Of a stretch of DNA of 64,000 nucleotides, positions 35,738 to 45,105 are shown piece after piece. Numbering within the stretch: the first letter of the stretch is position 1; every line of letters begins with the position of its first letter. Location of the stretch: contig NZ_FOVH01000003.1 in assembly GCF_900115095.1 (NCBI RefSeq), positions 248,001-312,000 of the forward strand, read 5' to 3'. The stretch is from Actinomadura madurae. GTDB taxonomy: Bacteria; Actinomycetota; Actinomycetes; Streptosporangiales; Streptosporangiaceae. The notes beneath the pieces are model-generated. The model was given only the letters and a program-made list of their open reading frames with translations. It had not been told where the DNA came from and did not search any database. The position numbers and the translations under genes were made by a program.

Positions 35738-36550
35738 ATGACCGATCAAGCCGCCAAAGCGACCGCTTTCCAGGCCCTGCATCAGCGCCCCGAACCGCTG
35801 CTGCTTCCGAACCCGTGGGACGCCGGGACGGCGCGGCTGCTGGCGCACCTCGGTTTCGAGGCACTCGCCACCACCAGCCTCGGTGTCGCCAACCTGCACG
35901 GCCGGCGCCGTGCGGGCCGCCAGGAGATCCTGGACAACTGCCGCACCATCGACGAGGCGACCCCGCTGCCCGTCAACGCCGACCTGGAGAACGGCTTCGC
36001 CGACGACCCCGCCGAGGCGGCGAAGATGATCGCGGAGGCCTGCGCGCACGGCGCCGTCGGGGCGTCCATCGAGGACACGACGGGGAACCGGCGCAGCCCG
36101 ATCTACGACTTCGGCCTGGCCGTCGAGCGGGTGCGCGCGGCCGTGGAGGCCGCCCGGACCCTGCCCGTCCCGCTCGTGCTGACGGCCCGAGCCGAGAACC
36201 TGCTCTACGGGATCGACGATCTCGACGACACCATCCGGCGCCTCCAGGCCTTCGAGGAGGCCGGTGCCGACGTCCTGTACGCGCCCGGCCTGCGCACCCT
36301 GGACCAGATGCGCACGGTGGTCGCGTCCGTCGGCAAGCCCGTCAACGTCGTGATGGGCTTCGCCGACCCCTCGATCACCCTGGACCAACTGGCCGAGATC
36401 GGCGTGCGGCGGGTGAGCATCGGCGGCGCGCTCTCCAGATTGGCCATGCGCTCGTTCCTGGACGGCGCCCGCGAAATGCGCGAAGGCCGGTTCGGTTTCG
36501 TGACCGACGTGGCGCCTATGTCCGACCTGCTCCCGGCGTTCGTCCGGTAG
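35738..36550 (+). CDS. isocitrate lyase / PEP mutase superfamily protein
   Basis: A 270-residue TIM-barrel enzyme of the isocitrate lyase/PEP phosphonomutase family. Landmarks are LLLPNPWDAGTARLLAHLGF, the metal-binding strand VNADLENGFADDP (Asp and Glu ligands), VGASIEDTTG, LTARAENLL and VNVVMGF. The KKCGH loop of true isocitrate lyases is missing and the loop after GVANLHGR is short, so the substrate differs; oxaloacetate hydrolase or 2,3-dimethylmalate-lyase-like chemistry is possible. ATG 35738 follows GGCGAGGCTGGGAAC. It is probably regulated by the divergent LysR gene. It overlaps the next gene tail-to-tail by 35 bases. Confidence 0.88.
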   Translation: MTDQAAKATAFQALHQRPEPLLLPNPWDAGTARLLAHLGFEALATTSLGVANLHGRRRAGRQEILDNCRTIDEATPLPVNADLENGFADDPAEAAKMIAEACAHGAVGASIEDTTGNRRSPIYDFGLAVERVRAAVEAARTLPVPLVLTARAENLLYGIDDLDDTIRRLQAFEEAGADVLYAPGLRTLDQMRTVVASVGKPVNVVMGFADPSITLDQLAEIGVRRVSIGGALSRLAMRSFLDGAREMREGRFGFVTDVAPMSDLLPAFVR

Positions 36551-37145
36551 CAGGCACCGTGCTCGTCCTGGACGCCCAGTCGAGGAGAGCGAAGCCCAAC
36601 GCGAATCCCAGCATCGTGAACACGCCGCGCGGCCAGAAGATGTGGCTGTCGATGAACGACCAGCCGGATACCAGCAGGACGGCCGTGCCTGGAAGAACGC
36701 GGACGCCGTGCCGCGGCCACAACGCGACCGCGGCGGCCACGACGGCGACGATGAGGGCGTAGGCACCGATATGCCCGAGTGCGTCGCCGGTGTCGTAGAG
36801 CGGCTGTTTCAGCGCTCCCAGATCCGCGGTCTGCGGAGCGTGCTCGACGGTGGTCCCCGCCGCGATACCGGCGACCGCGTCCAGCCCTGTGTAGTAGGCG
36901 GCATAGGCGAACGCGGCGACCCACGCCACCCCGCTGGCCACGCCCGCGATGTTGCGGTGAGGCCGATGCCACAGGACCACCAGCAATCCGGCCGGCAGCA
37001 GCGGGAACACAGGCAGCAGCACGATATGCAGGTGAGCCCAGTCTTCCGCGGTCCCCCTGGACAGTCCGTGGGGGTGAACCCACCCCGCCACGGCCAGGAC
37101 GAGCGGCGCGGCGACTACCAGAACCAACCTTCCGATGCTCCACAC
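36516..37145 (-). CDS. predicted multi-pass membrane protein
   Basis: A 209-residue integral membrane protein with about six hydrophobic segments (around 5-22, 38-57, 66-84, 123-146, 152-165, 172-190). Polar landmarks are WVHPHGLSRGTAEDWAHLH near the first loop and SFIDSHIFWPRGVF near the fifth. His and Trp are frequent in the loops, but I recognise no family. Start is GTG 37145, preceded by a G-run; the frame continues open far upstream across the opposite-strand gene, but that part lacks membrane character and is a shadow. Confidence 0.75.
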   Translation of the reverse strand: MWSIGRLVLVVAAPLVLAVAGWVHPHGLSRGTAEDWAHLHIVLLPVFPLLPAGLLVVLWHRPHRNIAGVASGVAWVAAFAYAAYYTGLDAVAGIAAGTTVEHAPQTADLGALKQPLYDTGDALGHIGAYALIVAVVAAAVALWPRHGVRVLPGTAVLLVSGWSFIDSHIFWPRGVFTMLGFALGFALLDWASRTSTVPATGRTPGAGRT

Positions 37146-37265
37146 CCCCGCGATCGTAGAACCACAAGCCCCGCCCACCAGATCCCGTAAGCGCTCCGTA
37201 ATACGACGCTTTCGATGTTGTGCTTCCCTTGAGTGCTCGACGCCGGCCAGGGAGGGACCGAAGCC

Positions 37266-38336
37266 ATGCCGCTGTTCGAAATGACGCCCGAATCGCTGGT
37301 ACCGGTGCCCTCGTCCACCTTCACGGCGGAGCAGGTACTCGAACGGGCGGACCTGCAACGCCTGCTGCGCGCTCGCATCAGCGCCATCGCCGACGGGGTG
37401 CTGATCGTCTCCGAGGAGTTCGGAGCCTTCACCGACGCCCGCCGCCGCATCGACCTTCTGGGCATCGACCGGGAGGGGCATCTCGTCGTCTTCGAGCTCA
37501 AGCGGACCGAGGACGGCGGCCATCTGGAGCTCCAGGCGCTGCGGTACGCCGCGATGATCTCCGCGATGACCTTCGAAGACCTGGTGGAGCACTACGAGCG
37601 GTACCTGGCGCGGGTGGAGCCGTCCGCCGTCGAGGAGGCGCACTCCCGCCTCACCGACTGGCTGGAGGAGGCCGACGGGGAGAACACCGTGCTCAGCCGC
37701 GAGGTCCGCATCGTGCTGGTCTCCGGCGGTTTCGACCGCGAGATCACCACGACCGTCCTCTGGCTGACCGAGGTGTACGGGCTGGACATCCAGTGCGTTC
37801 GTCTCACCCCGTACAAGGTGGGCGATCGGCTCCTGCTGGACGTCCAGCAGGTCATCCCACTCCCGGAAGCGAGCGAGCTGACGATCCAGCTCAGGCGCCG
37901 CGAGACCCGGGCGCGAGCGGCGCGCACCGGCGACGGCCGCGACTGGACGCCGTACGTGATCACCACTCCGGATGGACGCACCGAGCCTCTCCGCAAGCGG
38001 CGTGCCGTCCTGGCCATGGTGACGGGCCTCCACCGGGCCGGCGTCGCAGCGGAACAGCTCGCCGAGGCACTGCCCAACTCCAAGTTCATCTCGGTCGACG
38101 GCACGCTGACCGGAGAGGACCTTGCGGACGCTCTGGCGACGGCTTATCCGGGATTCAGCGAACGGCTGCGACGCTGGTTTCTGGAGTCCCCCCTCCACGA
38201 CGGCGACCGCACTTGGGTGCTCTCCAAGATGTGGGGGGCCAACACCGAGCGCATGCTGGAACGCCTCACCGCTCTGGCGCCGCCAGGCTCCCGCTTCGGG
38301 TACGAACCATCCCCCGCGGACCAGGGGAGCCCCTGA
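37266..38336 (+). CDS. PD-(D/E)XK (DUF91/NucS-like) nuclease-fold protein
   Basis: A 356-residue soluble protein. Residues about 45-115 carry a nuclease-fold core: RRIDLLGIDREGHLVVFELK then RTEDGGHLELQALRYAAMIS, which gives Asp, Glu-x-Lys and a Gln-containing helix as in PD-(D/E)XK enzymes of the NucS/RecB-like type. The C-terminal two thirds (about 200-356) is unrecognised, with a WTPYVITTPDGRTEPLRKR segment and a Trp-rich end (RRWFLES, TWVLSKMWGANTE). ATG 37266 is preceded by GGGAGGGACC. DNA cleavage is inferred from the motif only. It stands alone between an opposing membrane protein gene and a GNAT gene. Confidence 0.75.
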   Translation: MPLFEMTPESLVPVPSSTFTAEQVLERADLQRLLRARISAIADGVLIVSEEFGAFTDARRRIDLLGIDREGHLVVFELKRTEDGGHLELQALRYAAMISAMTFEDLVEHYERYLARVEPSAVEEAHSRLTDWLEEADGENTVLSREVRIVLVSGGFDREITTTVLWLTEVYGLDIQCVRLTPYKVGDRLLLDVQQVIPLPEASELTIQLRRRETRARAARTGDGRDWTPYVITTPDGRTEPLRKRRAVLAMVTGLHRAGVAAEQLAEALPNSKFISVDGTLTGEDLADALATAYPGFSERLRRWFLESPLHDGDRTWVLSKMWGANTERMLERLTALAPPGSRFGYEPSPADQGSP

Positions 38337-38379
38337 ACACGACACACCGGCGCTGGGGCGGGTGGCGTAGATTTCGCGG

Positions 38380-38916
38380 GTGGGCGTGGAGTTGAGGGTG
38401 GGGGCCCGGGTGGCGGTCCGGCGGGTGCGGGCCGAGGATGAGGCGCGGTTCGTCGAGCTGGCGTGTGCCAGTTCCGCGTTCCATCGGCCCTGGGTCAATC
38501 CGCCGGTGTCGGCGGAGCAGTTCTCGGCGTATCTCGCGCGGTTCGACGAGGTCACTGCGGTCGGAATGGTGGTCTGCCTGCGGGACGGGGGAGACCTGGC
38601 CGGCTTCGTCAACATCAACGGGATCGTCCGCGACTCTTACCAGCGCGGCATGCTGGGGTACGCGGCCTTCCTGCCCTACGCGGGACAGGGATACCTGAGC
38701 GAAGGGGTCGCGCTCGCTGTGAGGTACGCCTTCGAGCGGTTGGAACTGCACCGCGTCGAGGCCGACATCCAGCCCGGGAACGACGCGTCGGTCCGGCTGG
38801 TGAAGCGGCTCGGTTTCCGCAGGGAGGGGTTCTCTCCCGGGTTCATCAAGATCGACGGGGAATGGCGGGACCACGAGCGGTGGGCGCTCGCGAAGGGCGT
38901 CGATCGCGTTTATTGA
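38380..38916 (+). CDS. GNAT-family N-acetyltransferase (RimJ/RimL-like)
   Basis: A 178-residue acetyltransferase that transfers acetyl from acetyl-CoA, in the RimJ/RimL branch by sequence style. Motif A is AGQGYLSEGVALAVRYAFE and motif B is LELHRVEADIQPGNDASVRL followed by VKRLGFRREG. The last residues (IDGEWRDHERWAL) match the RimJ-type ending. The start is GTG 38380. Substrate unknown. It ends 72 bases before the first radical SAM gene; that short gap is AT-rich for this genome and probably holds the radical SAM promoter. Confidence 0.9.
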   Translation: MGVELRVGARVAVRRVRAEDEARFVELACASSAFHRPWVNPPVSAEQFSAYLARFDEVTAVGMVVCLRDGGDLAGFVNINGIVRDSYQRGMLGYAAFLPYAGQGYLSEGVALAVRYAFERLELHRVEADIQPGNDASVRLVKRLGFRREGFSPGFIKIDGEWRDHERWALAKGVDRVY

Positions 38917-38988
38917 TCTTGTGAACTAGACATATCACTACAAAATTAGAAGCGCAGCGCCGTGTCTTGATCTCCTGGGGGTCAGCAG

Positions 38989-40230
38989 GTGGGCGTCCGC
39001 AATGAAGAACCCGGCCAGACGATCGAGTGGCCGGGCGCACTCGACGTGCGCGGACTCCTGGAGGACGGCTGGCGGCCCACGCCGATCCGCGACTTCATCC
39101 TCAAGGTCCACAGCAGATGCAACCTGGCGTGCGACTACTGCTACATGTACGAGATGGCCGACCAGGGCTGGCGGCGGCAGCCCCGGCGGATGTCGCGGCA
39201 GGTCCTCGAATGGGCGGCGAGGCGCGTCGCCGAGCATGCGCGGACGAACCGGATCCCCGACGTCCAGGTCGTGCTCCACGGGGGCGAACCGCTGCTCGCG
39301 GGCGCGGAGCACCTCGGGTACGCGATCGAGACGATCGTCGCGGCGGCGGAGCCGGACGTGCGCGTCGGCTTCAGCGTCCAGACCAACGGTGTCCTGCTGG
39401 ACGAGATGTTCCTCGACCTGTTCGCCGAGCACGGCGTCTCGGTGGGCGTGAGCGTGGACGGTGACGAGGACGGCCACGACCTGCACCGGCGGCGCGCCGA
39501 CGGTCGCGGTAGCTACCAGGCGGTGCGGGACGGCCTGGAGCGCCTCACCGGGCCGAACTATCGGCATCTGTTCGGCGGGGTGCTGAGCACCATCGAACTG
39601 CGCAACGACCCGATCGTCACCTACGAGTCGCTCCTGAGTTTCGAGCCGCCCGAGATGGACTTCCTGCTGCCGCACGGGAACTGGGACACGCCGCCTCCCG
39701 GACGGCCGCCGGACGAGTCGACGCCCTACGGGGACTGGCTCATCGCGATCTTCGACCGGTGGTACGCCGCGGAGGCGGACGACGTGCGCATCCGGCTGTT
39801 CAGCGAGATCATCCGGCTGCTGTTCGGCCGGATGTCGGCCAGCGAGGCCGTCGGGCTGTCCCCGGTGGCGGTGGTCGTGGTGGAGACCAACGGCGAGATC
39901 GAGCAGGTCGACTCGCTGAAGTCGGCGTACGACGGGGCGGCGGGCACGCGGCTGCACGTGTCGCGCGACCCGTTCGACACCGTCCTGTCGCTGCCGTCCG
40001 TCGCCGCGCGGCAGATCGGGCGGCGGGCCCTGTCGGACCAGTGCCTGGCCTGCGCGGCGCACGAGGTCTGCGGCGCGGGCCTCTACCCGCACCGTTACCG
40101 GTCGGGCACGGGCTTCCGCAACCCGTCCGTCTACTGCCAGGACCTGCTCAAACTGATCACCCACATCCGGGACGTGCTCAGCCGCGACCTGGACCTCTCT
40201 GCGGCGGAGCCGGTGGCCACCGCGGTCTGA
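38989..40230 (+). CDS. FxsB-like radical SAM/SPASM peptide maturase (copy 1)
   Basis: A 413-residue radical SAM enzyme. The [4Fe-4S] motif CxxxCxxC is C44-C48-C51 in HSRCNLACDYCYMYE. VVLHGGEPLLAG is the GGE motif and FSVQTNGVLLDEMFLD the SAM-ribose region. A SPASM region near the end has CLACAAHEVCGAGLYPHRYR and a last Cys in NPSVYCQDL. This layout belongs to the FxsB group (FxSxx-COOH-type RiPP systems), which includes three-residue cyclophane-forming enzymes. GTG 38989 has CCTGGGGG upstream. It faces an NB-ARC/TPR gene with a 2-base gap. Its substrate is probably the 65-residue peptide at 43066-43263. A close paralogue lies at 53778-54998. Confidence 0.92.
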   Translation: MGVRNEEPGQTIEWPGALDVRGLLEDGWRPTPIRDFILKVHSRCNLACDYCYMYEMADQGWRRQPRRMSRQVLEWAARRVAEHARTNRIPDVQVVLHGGEPLLAGAEHLGYAIETIVAAAEPDVRVGFSVQTNGVLLDEMFLDLFAEHGVSVGVSVDGDEDGHDLHRRRADGRGSYQAVRDGLERLTGPNYRHLFGGVLSTIELRNDPIVTYESLLSFEPPEMDFLLPHGNWDTPPPGRPPDESTPYGDWLIAIFDRWYAAEADDVRIRLFSEIIRLLFGRMSASEAVGLSPVAVVVVETNGEIEQVDSLKSAYDGAAGTRLHVSRDPFDTVLSLPSVAARQIGRRALSDQCLACAAHEVCGAGLYPHRYRSGTGFRNPSVYCQDLLKLITHIRDVLSRDLDLSAAEPVATAV

Positions 40231-40232
40231 GG

Positions 40233-42779
40233 TCAGATGGGCGGCGGGTCGAAGTCGGCGTCGAGCCGGCGTCCCTCCAGGAAGACCCGGGCATCGGGGT
40301 GGTCGAGTGTGAGGGTGCGGCGGTAGCGCTCCTCGGTGTCGTCGTACAGCGCCGTGGCCTCGTCGTCCCGTCCGAGCGCCCGCAGGTCGGCGACGGTGTT
40401 CGCGGCGGCCGCCAGCGTCAGGGGGTGGTTGTCGCCCAGGAGCGCCCGGAGCCGCCGCAGGCTGCCCGAGCAGAGCCGGTACGCCGACTCCGTCTCCCCG
40501 ATGGCGGCCAGGTCGCTGGCCAGGTTGATGGCGACGGTGAGCGAGTAGTGGTGGTCGCGCCCCAGCTTCACCTCCAGGCCCGCCAAGGCGTCCTCGTTGA
40601 GCTTCCTGGCTATCTCCGGATCCCCGGTGATGCGCCGCAGGACGGCCAGGTTTCCCGCGCAGGCGTGGTTGTAGGGGTGCTCGGCGGCGTAGATCCGCGG
40701 ATAACGGCGGACGGTGTCGTCCGCGAGGACCAAGGCCTCCTGGAACTCGCCGATCGTCCGCCGGATGTTGGCGAGGCAGACGGCCGCGGCGAGGGTGTCC
40801 GGGTGGTCCAGCCCGTAGATCCGCACGTAGCGCTGCTGGATCTCCTCGGCCAGTTCCAGGGCGCGGTCGTAGTCCCCGGCGCGGCGCCAGGCGATGGAGA
40901 GGTCCTTGCCGGCGCGCAGCGTCCAGGCGTGTTCGGGGCCCAACTGCTCGATGCCGAAGGCGTAGACGTCCTCGCCGAGGTCGCAGGCCTCGGAATAGTC
41001 CCCGCCGAGCCGCACCGTTCTGACAAGCCCCGTGTAGATGTTGAGGTAGGAACTGGGGTCCGAGGACGCGCCGTCTTCGGCGAGCACTCCGCGCAGCACC
41101 TTCTCAAGGCGCGTCCGGGCGTTCGTGTAATCGCTCTTGAGGCCATAGTCGAGCGCCACGCTGTTCACGGCGCGCCAGGTGTTCCAGTCCGTTGCTCCGA
41201 ACTTGGATTCGTACCGGCGCAGCGTTTCCTCGTCGATCTCATGGGCCTGCTGGAAGTCGCCGCTCGCTCTCAGGTCCGCCGCGCGTCCGCGAAGAGCGCG
41301 CAGGGTCGTGTCGTGGTCGTGGCCGAGGGCCTTTTCGGCCGTGCTGAGCGTCTGCCGGTTGAGTTCGGCCGCCTCTTCGTACTGGCCGAGTTCGCGCAGG
41401 AGGTTGCCCAGTTCGACGTGGAGCTTCAGGACGTCCTCGTGGTCGGGGCCGGACGTGGCGGTCCACTCGTCGATGAACGACTGAACGAAGGAGCGGGCGG
41501 ACGGGAAGTCCGCCGACGAGTAGAGATACGTGATCATATTGAGCGCGAGCTCGCGCACTTCCGGGGCCTGGCACTGCGCGACTCCGGCCGGTTCGAAGTG
41601 GCCGAGCGCGTTGAGATAGGTGTTCCAGTTGTTCGCGTTGCTCGGGTCCGACGGGGTGTACGCGGCCAGCAGCACGTGAACCTCATGGCGGAGACGGTCC
41701 TGTTCCGCGCTCGGCAGCTCGTCCCGCACGAGAGCCTGGATCAGCCGGTGCACCTGGATCGTCCGGGCGGGGATGTCCAGCCTCGCGAGGGCGAAGCGTC
41801 CGAGTTCCCCGATGGCGCGGCCGAGCCGGATGGGGTCCTCGATGAGGTTCGAGAGCTGGGGGCTCAGCCCGCGGACCACCTTGCTGAAGGCGTCCCGTGG
41901 GATCGGCTCCGGACCGAAGAACGCGCAGTAACGCAGGAGATCGAGGGCCTCCGGCAGCTTCTCCTCCAAACTGGCGACCGAAAGGGCCCAGGCGGCGGTC
42001 ATGGACACCGGGTATTCGGTCGGCTTGCCTTGGGAGAGCAACTGGCTGGTGCGTTGCGTGAGAAGCCGGAGGTACTCGGATACGGCGATGCCGGTCTCGA
42101 CATGGAGCGCGCCGGCCTGTTCCAGAGCGAGCGGCAGGTCCCCGAGCTCTTCCGCGAGCCGGTCCGCGTCTTCCGGGGTGATTCCTCGCGGGATCCGCCT
42201 GGTGAGGAACTCCACGCTTTCCTCGCGGGTGAAGACATCGATCGGAACGGCGTCGACGATGCCCGCCCAGCGGTGGTTGCGTGACGTGATCAGGACGTGC
42301 CCGGGGCCCTGCGGCAGGACGTCGGTGAGCTCCTCCGGCTCGTCCGCGTTGTCGAAGATCAGCAGCCAGTCGGTGTAGGGCTCTCCTCGGCGCAAGGCGT
42401 CCAGCACGGCGTTGGCCGCGTCCTCGACACCGCTCACGGATGCGGAGGGCAGGCCGAGGTGCTGCGCCAGGCTGGCGAGGGAGGAGCGGACGAGCACGGG
42501 CTGGTCGGCCGGGATCCACCACACCAGGTCGTAGTCGGATCTGTAGCGGTAGGCGTACTCGACCGCCATCTGCGTCTTGCCCACGCCGCCGAGACCGTGG
42601 AGGGCATGCGGGACGACCGCGGTGACCTGGTTGGCCAGGCCGTTGCGCAAGCGGGCGAGCAGATCCGTGCGGCCGGTGAAGTTCTTGTTCTGGGGTGGCA
42701 CCTTCCCCCAGACCTGGGGGATCCGATCCGTGATGGTCGACTGGTCCGGTTGTGAACTGATCACTCGATCCCCCTGCAT
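40233..42779 (-). CDS. NB-ARC (STAND) NTPase with TPR repeats, FxSxx-system type
   Basis: An 848-residue STAND protein. The NB-ARC domain (about 35-300) has Walker A GLGGVGKT, Walker B WLLIFDNAD, the sensor LITSRN and the GDLPLALEQAGA helix. A winged-helix part follows, then tetratricopeptide repeats of the long actinomycete type (about 400-848; ALGHDHDTTLRALRGRAADL, LGRDHHYSLTVAINLASDL). This matches the TPR protein that accompanies FxsB-type radical SAM genes. ATG 42779 (or GTG 42782) is used; no clear ribosome site. It is divergent from the candidate precursor gene, with a 14-bp palindrome between them. Probably an oligomerising sensor; the signal is unknown. Confidence 0.92.
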   Translation of the reverse strand: MQGDRVISSQPDQSTITDRIPQVWGKVPPQNKNFTGRTDLLARLRNGLANQVTAVVPHALHGLGGVGKTQMAVEYAYRYRSDYDLVWWIPADQPVLVRSSLASLAQHLGLPSASVSGVEDAANAVLDALRRGEPYTDWLLIFDNADEPEELTDVLPQGPGHVLITSRNHRWAGIVDAVPIDVFTREESVEFLTRRIPRGITPEDADRLAEELGDLPLALEQAGALHVETGIAVSEYLRLLTQRTSQLLSQGKPTEYPVSMTAAWALSVASLEEKLPEALDLLRYCAFFGPEPIPRDAFSKVVRGLSPQLSNLIEDPIRLGRAIGELGRFALARLDIPARTIQVHRLIQALVRDELPSAEQDRLRHEVHVLLAAYTPSDPSNANNWNTYLNALGHFEPAGVAQCQAPEVRELALNMITYLYSSADFPSARSFVQSFIDEWTATSGPDHEDVLKLHVELGNLLRELGQYEEAAELNRQTLSTAEKALGHDHDTTLRALRGRAADLRASGDFQQAHEIDEETLRRYESKFGATDWNTWRAVNSVALDYGLKSDYTNARTRLEKVLRGVLAEDGASSDPSSYLNIYTGLVRTVRLGGDYSEACDLGEDVYAFGIEQLGPEHAWTLRAGKDLSIAWRRAGDYDRALELAEEIQQRYVRIYGLDHPDTLAAAVCLANIRRTIGEFQEALVLADDTVRRYPRIYAAEHPYNHACAGNLAVLRRITGDPEIARKLNEDALAGLEVKLGRDHHYSLTVAINLASDLAAIGETESAYRLCSGSLRRLRALLGDNHPLTLAAAANTVADLRALGRDDEATALYDDTEERYRRTLTLDHPDARVFLEGRRLDADFDPPPI

Positions 42780-42870
42780 CACGCTGGAGACTGCGAAGCG
42801 AGCTGCATCACGTCGTAGTCAAGCAAATTCACCAACCAAGACAGTATATTGAAGTCGGCGATTTAGATAT

Positions 42871-42884
42871 GTGTCACGTGACAC
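42871..42884. promoter_or_regulatory. perfect 14-bp palindrome between the STAND and precursor genes
   Basis: GTGTCACGTGACAC equals its own reverse complement, and a half-site GTGTGTCAC follows at 42892-42900. The surrounding gap 42780-43065 is AT-rich for this window and holds the divergent promoters of the NB-ARC/TPR gene and the small precursor gene. A near-copy (11 of 14) lies at 46928-46941 before the VMAP gene. Confidence 0.6.
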
Positions 42885-43065
42885 GGAGAGGGTGTGTCAC
42901 TTTTGGTCGTTCCCTCTTCGCCTCTTTCGGGCTGGCCGAATTCTGTGGACATTTCAACTCTGGCGTCTTACCGTACTTTCTGAGATCATGACCGCGGTCG
43001 CTTCGCGGCGGCCTGCCATGATCTGCCAATGGACTCGCACCGGCGAAGACATCAGGGAGAGGCCA

Positions 43066-43263
43066 ATGTCCAAGTTCCCATTCCTGTTGCCCAGCGAGGG
43101 CGTACGGACGGGGCCCGCCGTCGGCGCCACGAGTCCCGGGCTCCGCAGGGTGCGTGCTGAGCTGGCCCGTCACGGTTCCCTGGGGCGCTCGTTCGACAAC
43201 AAGTGCGCCCACGACCGGACGTCCGCGGACCTCGAGTTCGCGAACAGGGTGCCCGCATCCTGA
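43066..43263 (+). CDS. candidate RiPP precursor peptide 1 (FDN motif)
   Basis: A 65-residue peptide with a strong AGGGAGAGG ribosome site before ATG 43066. The N-terminal 40 residues look like a leader (MSKFPFLLPSEGVRTGPAVG). The C-terminal part contains SFDNKCAHDRTS and later EFANRVPAS. Thus two aromatic-x-Asn triplets, FDN (43-45) and FAN (58-60), are present, the form acted on by three-residue cyclophane-forming radical SAM enzymes. FDN plus a basic residue is also found in the peptide next to the second radical SAM gene. The C-terminal FxSxx motif of classical FxsA is absent. No homologue recognised; the role is inferred from size, ribosome site, motif and neighbours. Confidence 0.62.
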   Translation: MSKFPFLLPSEGVRTGPAVGATSPGLRRVRAELARHGSLGRSFDNKCAHDRTSADLEFANRVPAS

Positions 43264-43449
43264 ACTGAGATCGATCACGGTACGGCCGGAAGGGCGGAGA
43301 TAACGGCCGACCGACTCATGTTTTTTGGACATTGAGGCCGGAATGCGCCGCCGTCACATTGTCCGGTCGTTTCGTTCGGCCATGCGTTACGCTCGGGTGA
43401 GGCGGCCGGTGTCATCCTCCAAACGGGTGCCTGCTCATGGGACGGAACG

Positions 43450-45105
43450 ATGATCGCGCAGTCTTCCCTTGGTCCACCCGGCCCTGAGGTGCCCGGGCGA
43501 ACGCGCGAGGAGCCGAACCGGGAGATCTTTTACGGCGGCGATCAGCAGATAGCCGAAATCGCGACCCTGTGGAAGCGCAATCGGCTTCTCGTCCTCAACG
43601 GCATGGCGGGTGTCGGCAAGACCTCCCTGCTGCGCGCCGGCGTCATCCCGTCCCTCGATGCCGAGGGGGCGCACGTCCTGCCCGTGGCGCACCTGGCGCA
43701 TCGGCCGTCCTTCCCGGTGGCCGCGCTGGCCGAGCACAACGTTTTCCGGCTCGCCGTGCTGGCCTCTTGGTACCCGCGCGAGTCCCCGGTCCACATCTCC
43801 GAGCTGACGATCGGGGCCTTCCTGCGCAAGCAGCGTCGCAGGGACCGGCTCGGCCGGCCGCTGCCGATGCTGGGGGCCATCGACGGACTGGAGGCGCTGC
43901 TGCGCGCGTCCGACCGGCACGAGCGGCACCGCCAGGACTTCCTCGACGAGCTGGCGACGGCCGCGAAGGAGATGCCCGACCTGCACCTGCTGCTGGTCGT
44001 CCGCGACGACGCGATCGACGCCGCGCTGGACTTCGCCGGCCGGCTCGGCGAGGCCCCTCCAGCAACCCGGGAGCTCAAGCCGCTGGCGCCACAGGCGGCG
44101 CGGCAGTCGGCCTCGGCACTGCTCCACCGCGCCGACCACCCCGGCGAGGGCATCGCCGCGGCGCTGGTGCGGGAGCTCCGGACGGTCCGGTCGACCGGCG
44201 GCGTCCAGGTCATCTCGCGCGTCGAAGGCGTGCTCCTGCACCTGGTCCTCGCCGGCCTCTGGGAGGAGCTGAACGGCGATACCGAGGTGTCCGCCGACCG
44301 CCTGCGCGCCGAGGTGAACCGTGTTCTAGAGGACTTCTGCGCGCAGAGGCTCGCCACGATCGCCGCCGATCAGAGCCTCCCCGCCGGGACGCTCTTCTCC
44401 TGGTTCCGTTCGCTGTTCGGTGGTCCGGAGGGACGCGCCGGAGTCTCGCTGGCCCGCGCATGCGAGGCCATGCCCAGAGCGGTCGTCGACGCGGTGCAGG
44501 ACGCCCACCTCATCCGGGCGAGGCTCCGAGACGGTGACCGGTACTACGAGCTCTTGCATCCGCGCCTCATGGAACCCGTGGAGCGCCTGGGCGACGGAGC
44601 CGTCCCCATCCGCCGGCCGGGGCCCTCGGCGCGTCTCCGGCAGGCTCACCACGCCCTGGCCACCGGCGATTCCGAACTCGCCCGCCGGCACACCGAGGCG
44701 GCCACCCGGGCGTGCGGCGGAGGCGATCTCCGGGTCCTCGCCGACGCGACGACCTTTCTCGGCGACATCGCCCACGAACGCGGGGACGCCGACACGACCG
44801 TCGTGCACTACCGCGAGGCCGCTGCGATCTTCGAGGCCGTCCCGGACAACGCCGCGGTGGGCTGGCTCCTGGCCGGAATCGGCCGGGTGCTCCTGCCGAG
44901 CGATCCGGGTGAGGCGGTACGCCAGCTCCAGGCCGCGGCGAGCCGGCTCCCGCACGAGCTCTCGGTCCAGACCGCCCTCGGGCAGGCGCTCTGGCGGTCC
45001 GGGCGGACGCGCGCCGCCCGCGCGGTGTTCGAGGACGTCCTCGGCCACGACAGCAAGAACCGCGAAGCCCTCGACGCCAAGCGAGCTTTGTCCAGTCCTG
45101 CGTAG
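43450..45105 (+). CDS. nSTAND-type NTPase with C-terminal TPR-like repeats
   Basis: A 551-residue protein. After a 25-residue start, [12 protein letters not shown] and [20 protein letters not shown] give the nSTAND pre-motif and Walker A (51-58). Walker B/FRDE-like [13 protein letters not shown] lies near residue 180, and a winged-helix-like region spans about 240-330 ([13 protein letters not shown]). Residues about 385-551 form helical TPR-type repeats ([42 protein letters not shown]). No enzymatic effector domain is attached, so it would need a partner to act. ATG 43450 has GGGACGG upstream. It follows the candidate precursor gene on the same strand with a 186-base gap. Confidence 0.88.
   Translation: MIAQSSLGPPGPEVPGRTREEPNREIFYGGDQQIAEIATLWKRNRLLVLNGMAGVGKTSLLRAGVIPSLDAEGAHVLPVAHLAHRPSFPVAALAEHNVFRLAVLASWYPRESPVHISELTIGAFLRKQRRRDRLGRPLPMLGAIDGLEALLRASDRHERHRQDFLDELATAAKEMPDLHLLLVVRDDAIDAALDFAGRLGEAPPATRELKPLAPQAARQSASALLHRADHPGEGIAAALVRELRTVRSTGGVQVISRVEGVLLHLVLAGLWEELNGDTEVSADRLRAEVNRVLEDFCAQRLATIAADQSLPAGTLFSWFRSLFGGPEGRAGVSLARACEAMPRAVVDAVQDAHLIRARLRDGDRYYELLHPRLMEPVERLGDGAVPIRRPGPSARLRQAHHALATGDSELARRHTEAATRACGGGDLRVLADATTFLGDIAHERGDADTTVVHYREAAAIFEAVPDNAAVGWLLAGIGRVLLPSDPGEAVRQLQAAASRLPHELSVQTALGQALWRSGRTRAARAVFEDVLGHDSKNREALDAKRALSSPA

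Noticed and set aside
36516..38618. A 700-codon minus-strand frame covering the PD-(D/E)XK gene.
   Set aside because: Only its last 209 codons (36516-37145) have membrane-protein character. The rest mirrors the opposite-strand gene.
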